Of a stretch of 64,000 nt of DNA, positions 58,075 to 64,000 are shown one piece after another. The stretch comes from Malania oleifera (lineage: Eukaryota > Streptophyta > Magnoliopsida > Santalales > Ximeniaceae). The notes below the pieces were generated by a model that was not told where the DNA came from, made no database searches, and was given only the letters and a program-made list of their open reading frames with translations. Each line of letters begins with the position of its first letter. The first letter of the stretch is position 1. The stretch spans positions 9,009,062-9,073,061 of the forward strand of contig NC_080418.1 of NCBI RefSeq assembly GCF_029873635.1, written 5' to 3'. A program made the position numbers and the translations under genes.

Positions 58075-60364
58075 TGTTGACCTTATTGGTCATGCCCGAT
58101 TTTGATTATGAAAAATACTCATTGTATCTAATGAGTGTTTAAGTTTTTGTGCAGGAACTAAGAATGTTAAGATAAAGATGTGCACAAAGCAAGTAAAGCC
58201 CGAAGACCAAATTTTAATTCAACATTGTAATATATTTAATTGGTCTGTAATAGTAAATAGGTATTTGGTTTGTAATAAGCTCACACATATCACATGTATG
58301 ATTTACTATGTAAGCTTAAAACAAACCATGAATGAGAAAAGACCTTAGGGCATACCCTTCGGTTAATCGAAGGTCGACCGACACTGGACCTTTTCGGTGT
58401 CTTCAAATTGGACCCCAAATGACCCTAGGACACACATATTATAGGACACACATATTTACACATATGCTTGTTAGGCACTTAAATAGGGCATGTTTGCTTC
58501 GAAGTGGGACCGAAATGCACACACGGTGCACTTTCTGTCTACCAGCCAAGCCTGTTCATTTTGGCCTGGTCGACCGAAACCAAGCCTGGGTCAACAGTTG
58601 ACCAAGGCTCTGGTCGACCGAACCAGGTAATTCAAAAGGCCCTGGTCGACCGAAACCCCCCTAGGGTCAAAAGTTTGACCATCTGGTCGACTGACCTTTT
58701 TTGTACTCCAACTACCTGATCGACCGGAGGGTCCTCGGGAGAAATCCCAGCGGTCTGGTCGACCGAACCAGGTAGTTCAAAATGTCCTGATCGACCGAAC
58801 CTCGGAAAATTGAGAAATCGTCTTCTCCTGGTCGACCGAGCCTTCAATTCAAAAGTCCCTTGGTCGACCGAATCATATGAGACTTGGTCGACCGGACCTC
58901 TCAGGTTGCCCTGATTTTTACCGCAGTTAAATATTTTTTTAAACAGGGTTAAAATGCTTTAAACATCATTAAAATTTCCTAAGAATACCCAATAGGTACC
59001 CAACGGTCATATTTTCTCCTATGCCTATACATATGAGATCATTTGAGAAAATTAGCATGGATTAGCTACTTTAATTGAGGAAAAATTCTCTGAAAATCCA
59101 AAACCCTATACTACTCATTTTTTAGCCCCATTCACTCATGCTTATTGTTTATTAGTGCCTACATCATTAGTAAGTGGATTGAGTGTGTGTTGGAAAAGGT
59201 TTGCTCTCCTTGTTTTAGTTGCTTGACATGATGTTATTTGAGAGCAAAACCTAAGGATTCTTAGGGGACTTTGTTGATAAGTCTATCCTAAGAAGACTTT
59301 GTTAGATCTTCTAAGCTTGCACCTTTATTGCAAGTTCTTGAGAAGATTGTATTTGCTTTTGGTTGCAAAAACTTTTCAAACACTTCCAAATATCTATTGC
59401 ACCTTTATCTTGTAAAATATTTGAAGAGATATTTGTTTGTGTGTTAGTTGTCTTTGTTGTAATATTCTTTCACTCATATATTATTTGCTGAATACAAAGA
59501 TTACACATCTTTTGCAAACCAAGCATATACATCATTTAATACTTACATGCTTGAGATATCTTGCTGATTGATATACTTGAGACTTGACATCTTTGTGTGA
59601 ACTTATTTGCTAAATATCTTGTGATACAAAGATTGCTTGTTTGTCACTCTCACGTATGCATTACACTGATAGAAAATTCTTTTGAGAGTTGAACCATTTA
59701 GACCACATTGAGCTTACATATTGAATCATATTGTGGTGTATGTTATTGGGCGCATTTGGGTACATATCTGCTTTACACGAAAGCACAATCACTGTACCAT
59801 TTGATTATATACACATTTGTTGTATATCCAGGCATGGGCCTAAAAAGGGAGACTAGCCCTGGAATAGTTCCGGATTGGCTTAGACCCGATTAGGAAAGCT
59901 AGGTGCGTCATCCTGTTAAGGCGTGTAGGTTGAGGTCAGCCCTACTAATTGACCTGGTTAAGGTTGAGGTTAGCCCTGTGTTAATTTGACCTGGTTAAGG
60001 TTGAGGTCAGCCCTGTGTTAATTTGATCTGGTTGTAAACGGTGTCGCTCCACCCTTAAGTGAGCTATTAGTGGAATCCTCCGGCTTGTGAGCTAGAGGCG
60101 GGGACGTAGGCATAGTTGGCTGAACCCCGATAACATATCGTGTCTTTGTTTATATTTCTGCAGTTTATACTTACCGCACATGTATGTTATGGGTGAATGA
60201 TGTGTATGACTTAATTTCCACATTATACTTATCTACGCATTTGGAAATTGTATAGACTGACCCTAGGTTGTGTATATACTGTTGTTGGATAAATTAACCT
60301 AGGTGAAAAAGTTTTAAATTCCAATTCACCCCCCCCCCCTCTTGGGAATACACAAATTCTAACA
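58075..60364 (+). repeat. Solo SIRE-like LTR inside element G
   Basis: 2290 bp, TGTTGACCTTATTGG to AATTCTAACA, with perfect duplication TGGCT (58070-58074 and 60365-60369). Contains a GGTCGACC array (58368-58885), a segment of repeated GGTTGAGGTCAGCCC units (about 59928-60020) and the C-rich tract CAATTCACCCCCC (60322). Confidence 0.93.
58368..58885 (+). promoter_or_regulatory. GGTCGACC palindrome array of the solo SIRE-like LTR
   Basis: At least fourteen copies of TGGTCGACCGA or close variants in about 520 bp, the densest array of the window. A weak TATA-like CCTATACATATGAG lies at 59022-59035. Confidence 0.6.
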
Positions 60365-60369
60365 TGGCT

Positions 60370-60654
60370 GCTATCACCAATGTTTCTGACTCCTTCAGGA
60401 AGTTCAGAGGATCTATCCAATCAGATCTTCGAGATCTAGCATCGTCATCCACTACACTTCATGACGAGTTTAGACAGTTCTCGATCTCTTCTACTAGCCG
60501 GTTCACAAAGATGGAGAGGGTCATTGTAGTGAATTTCAATGAGTTGAATGACCGAATCCAAGAGATGCGGAACGAGAGAGATCGGATGATGACGTATTTC
60601 GACTTTGATGCAGGCGATGGCGCCAATGGTGGTGTGGATAGAGATGAGATCTAG
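60370..60654 (+). pseudogene. C-terminal block of the extra ORF of element G
   Basis: Continues the pre-insertion sequence after the solo LTR. It is rich in Ser, Arg and Glu with heptad-like spacing (FNELNDRIQEMRNERDRMM), suggesting a coiled coil, and ends in an acidic tail. The ATG at 60363 is made by the LTR junction and is not an original start. Confidence 0.6.
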
Positions 60655-61618
60655 TTTCAAGGGAGCATTCTGCAAATCATGAATTATCTTTATGATCTAT
60701 TATTTTTTATATTCTCTGGTCTATACTTATGGAACAACTTTTATTTTTCTTTTCTTTCTTTTCTCTTTTGTTACATACTACACTCTAACCCACTATCAAT
60801 TTTGGATTCTGCGAATAGTTAGGTTACCTGCTTTTATTTCTATTTGCTGGTATGTTTTGATTTTGGGAAGTTGTGGTTGTCTATTTCTTAGGTATTGCAT
60901 GTTGCCATGATTATGTTTGTGTATGTATATGCCTAGATGATAGCTTTATGTTCTCTTGTTGGGTATTCTGTGATAAACGGCATATAAATCATTGCCTACC
61001 TGTTTGCATGCTTAGTTTAGAATGCCTCCTACATGGCAGATGCAGTTTATATGTAATTGCATACTGGTAGTTGGTATAGGTTCTCGCATGCCTTAAACTT
61101 CTAATATACTGACTGTTGAGAATTTCAAAGAAAATATTATAGAAATAATCCAGTACATGTCAAAAATCAGAACATACGAGAATAATGTGGTTCCTTTTTT
61201 TTTCCCCCTTTAGTGTGTGTTTGTGCCATTTAAGTGCACTTTTTGAAATATGGTAATGATCATCACTCATCAGACGATCCCTGTGAACTATAATGACAAG
61301 ATACTTAGGCAATAGATATGAAGAGTGTTATTTGGACATATGATAGTTGCCCATGTGAAGTGAATCATTCACTGCCAAACTATTTAGGAAATCGTAAGGA
61401 AGATTGTCATCATTCAGAGGTAGTCCACTCATCAGACAAAGCGAGTAATTAATTGCTAATGTTCACTTTTTGAATCTGATCCCTATTTTGATGCTGACAA
61501 AGCACTTAGAACTAATGTGTGTGTTTAGTTCTTGAACAGATTAATATTTCAAAATACACGCATGAAAAAGGATTGATGGAAGCCTAAGGAATATAAAGAT
61601 CATACCGTCTGTCGTATT
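60655..61618 (+). other. Non-coding internal DNA of element G
   Basis: T-rich, no open frame with family resemblance, no polypurine tract or LTR border recognised. Ends at GTATT, the left target duplication of solo LTR E. Confidence 0.4.
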
Positions 61619-61687
61619 TGTAGTGACCCGAATAATAGCATGTTAATAATAATAAGAGGGAGAGAAAATAGATACTAAAACAGAAGG

Positions 61688-61927
61688 AGGCCGTAGACTT
61701 CGTCGACGACATTGCATTTTGGCGATAACATTAAATAATAATAATTTCAAGGAAATTGCTCAGCTTCGTCGACGAAGGTCTTCATAATTTCATCGACAAA
61801 CACAGGGCTTCGTCGACAAGAAAATACCGAGAGGCGGTTCAGGCTGCTTTGAATTTCGTCGACGAACACAGGGCCTCATCGACAAATTTTGTGAAGGGCT
61901 CATCAATGAACCTGGCCCTATAAATAG
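61688..61927 (+). promoter_or_regulatory. Palindrome array and TATA box of LTR E
   Basis: About seven TCGTCGACGA-like sites at 61688-61905, then TATAAATAG at 61919-61927 and a (CT)n leader. Confidence 0.65.
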
Positions 61928-61962
61928 TAGAAAGACGAGATTTTTATTCATTTCCCTCGCAG

Positions 61963-62013
<51 letters not shown>

Positions 62014-62454
62014 CGACTCTCTCTCCCTTCTCTCTTCATTTCCGACCCCACCAGTCGCTGGATCGACGATCCGAAGGTACCATGATGCTCCTGGCGGAGT
62101 TCTCTACACATCTATCGGAGCGGATCGTCAGAAAATCGGAGTTGGAAATCATCCCAAATTCAGGGTAAGACATTTTAGTCTCCTTTTGACCTTGTGGTAG
62201 TTAGAGAAAATGTTATAGATGAAAAAATACTGATGTTTAGTTCTGGAAAATATTGGTTTCAGGGTGTTTTGTAAGAGGCCCTGCAGGTGTCAGACTAGAA
62301 TACAGTAGGGGCTTTTCAGAGCTAAGGAAAGGGAAATATGCTATGTTAGGATATTTCTGAATATTATGCAATTCATGTATTTACGAAAATTATGTATTTT
62401 AGTATGGTGTGGCATGTGATTATGTATATGGTACAGGGATATGTTTATGAATTT

Positions 62455-62650
62455 AGTTTCATGATTTTACGAGTTTCAGTATTATGATTATATGAACTTC
62501 AGTACCATGATTTTACGATATTTCAGTACCATGATTTTATGAATCTCAGTACCATAATTATACGAATTTCCGTATTACGAATATGCAGTTCCATGTTATG
62601 ATCATTCAGATTTCAGTACGTTATGCAGCATCATGATTATTTCAGTACTT
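62455..62650. repeat. About 33-36-bp tandem repeat in LTR E
   Basis: Five or six imperfect units of TTCAGTACCATGATTTTACG with variants. It occupies the same interval of the LTR as the unrelated tandem repeats of LTRs A and D. Confidence 0.8.
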
Positions 62651-63573
62651 CAGAATCATGGTAAATCAGATAGACATGTATATAGAAATATATTATACGA
62701 TATCAGACCCTATTGGACTTGCAGCTACAGAGCACGGTACCGTTGCTACAAATACTATGTTACTTTATGAGTGCAACCACCTATTCAGATATACGTGGTA
62801 TGGTCGACCCCCTAGGCCCTTGAAGTGGTTAGGCTCCCCATCCAGATATGAGTTGAGGTGGGCAGCTCGACTGACGGAGTTCAGTGATTTATTCCTAGTT
62901 GGCCAGTCAGGGTAAATCCAGCCTACGGGCCGCACAACCTCGTCATGAGGGGCATGTCATGACACAGATAGCCACAAGGAACGGTTTCAGTTACTACTAC
63001 TTATGTATTGATTTAAAGAAACAGGGATCTTACTATATACACTAGAAGTATTTGGAATTATAACCATAATACTGATATGTTAAGCAATAGAGAAAAGGGG
63101 TGGTGTGTTTTATTATTTGTACTGTACTTTTGTACACAGTTATTTATGATTATATGAAACAGATTTCATGATATGTAGTAGCTCATTTTCCACACACTAG
63201 TAATAGCATATTTTCTCTTACTGAGCGTTGGCTCATCTCAGTGTTGATATATTTTTCAGGTGATCTAGGTAGGCGAGCAGACCAGGCTCGCAAGTAGAGG
63301 GGCGTCTGTAGTGCCCTGTCAGCAAAGTGAGTACAGAGTCGGATTTTTGTATTAACCCTAGCTAGTTGAGGGTATTTTTGGGGAAAAGATGTATTTATAT
63401 TTTGGGAAAACAGTGATATGTATATAACTCTGGTATTATATTGTACAGATATGTTTATTATGATTTACACTCCTTGCTGCTTAGGTTAATGACGTAGATG
63501 GTATCTGAGTCTATATATATATATATATATAGAGATATAAAATCATGTTAATTAAGCAAGTCGTTACAGTATT

Positions 63574-64000
63574 CCATTATCAAAGTAGCAAAAGAAGAAG
63601 AAGAAGACATTTATTTTTCTTTGTAATTGCTTTTGGTTTTTCTATTTTTTTTGTAATAATGCATGGCATGCATGGTATGAATGAAAGCTCAATAATGACC
63701 GTAGACGGACCATAGGGAAATCAATGACCATAGAAAAGACTTCGGTCAACCTTCGATCAACCGACGCTAGGTTTTTTAGGCTTAATTAAAAAGCCTTGGC
63801 CGTATGCTGACCATAGGGCCCCAAGCACTTTATGAAAAATCTCCTATAGTTAACAAGGGTGACTTATAAATAAAATTAAGACCTAATGTTAGCTTTACTG
63901 TAATCCTAAAAGGGGGGGGGGGTGAATTGGTATTTTAAAAATTTAATCCCCTAGGTTAATCCGCTAACAACAGTATTACACAAGCCTAAAGTCAATCTAG
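63574..64000. other. End of window: probable SIRE-like LTR end on the - strand
   Basis: AGGGGGGGGGGTGAATTGG at about 63910 is the reverse complement of the C-rich LTR end motif of the SIRE-like elements, and decayed GGTCAACC-like sites lie near 63745-63770. A (GAA)n run is at 63595-63607. The LTR border itself is not resolved. Confidence 0.4.

Larger units (their letters stand above)
53037..61618 (+). mobile_element. SIRE/Maximus-like copia element G with an extra ORF; pol absent
   Basis: 5' LTR 53037-55133, primer-binding site TTGGTATCAAAGC (55135), gag 55186 to about 56540, then a promoter-like module (56770-57032), an extra ORF region (57148-60654, split by a solo LTR) and non-coding DNA to 61618, where solo LTR E lies. 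No protease, integrase or reverse transcriptase is seen. No 3' LTR is identified; the element may continue past 63573. Whether the part after 56540 belongs to the same element is inference. Several breaks in both coding regions. Confidence 0.7.
61619..63568 (+). repeat. Solo Ty3-type LTR 'E'
   Basis: 1950 bp, TGTAGTGACCCG to AAGTCGTTACA, perfect duplication GTATT (61614-61618 and 63569-63573). Layout: palindrome array 61688-61905, TATAAATAG 61919, (CT)n 61965-62010, CCCAAATTCAGG-GTAAG (about 62154-62169), tandem repeat 62455-62650, GGGCCGCACAACC block 62928, ATTTTTCAG-G (63251-63260). Confidence 0.92.

Noticed and set aside
60364-60654. An independent small gene starting at ATG 60363
   Set aside because: The ATG is formed by the end of the solo LTR and the TGGCT duplication; the sequence after it continues element G.
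1-64000. tRNA, rRNA or snRNA genes
   Set aside because: Only primer-binding-site fragments complementary to tRNA were found; no cloverleaf or conserved RNA gene was recognised by eye.

Overview
The window is AT-rich eudicot nuclear DNA. The signs are a host gene split by a GT-AG intron, a plant-type proton channel gene, and layers of plant LTR-retrotransposon lineages (Ty1/copia including SIRE/Maximus-like; Ty3 chromodomain, Athila and Tat types). I cannot name the species. Only two host protein genes are supported: a membrane-anchored RING-CH ubiquitin ligase (12482-15545, + strand, two exons) and a voltage-gated proton channel homologue (23472-24187, - strand, one exon with a one-base frameshift near its C-terminus).

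Layout. 1-2488 is a partial Ty3-type LTR on the - strand. 2489-3910 is gene-poor and holds a CTCGAG-rich minisatellite. 3911-9275 is a Tat-type LTR interrupted by a solo LTR (6699-9091). 9683-10111 is a MITE-like element whose right end was caught up in a five-unit tandem array (to 11855) just upstream of the RING-CH gene. 16880-23415 is a whole-length but broken copia element carrying a solo Athila-type LTR; it ends 56 bp past the proton channel stop. 24685-25193 is a small hAT-type element 5' of the channel gene.

From 25439 to the end everything readable is nested transposon debris. In order: a copia leader fragment; a Tork-like copia interrupted by a solo LTR; a SIRE-like copia LTR and gag whose LTR carries a 1.96-kb hAT element; an LTR fragment fused to the 3' end of a chromodomain Ty3 element; an Athila-like gag-only element with a solo LTR inside it; the rest of the Ty3 tail, split by an internally deleted copia; and a second SIRE-like element with an extra ORF, itself hit by two solo LTRs. 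Target-site duplications (TSDs) support most of these insertion calls.

The least ordinary signal is in the LTRs. In at least nine LTRs or promoter-like modules from unrelated lineages, an array of degenerate palindromes (TCGTCGACGA in Ty3 LTRs, TGGTCGACCGA in SIRE-like LTRs, AGTCAGCTGACT in another) lies in front of a TATA box. The Ty3 LTRs also share predicted splice sites inside the LTR, and one subfamily carries a twice-repeated module of two hairpins, with an almost invariant loop TTGTATGGGCGG and covarying stems.
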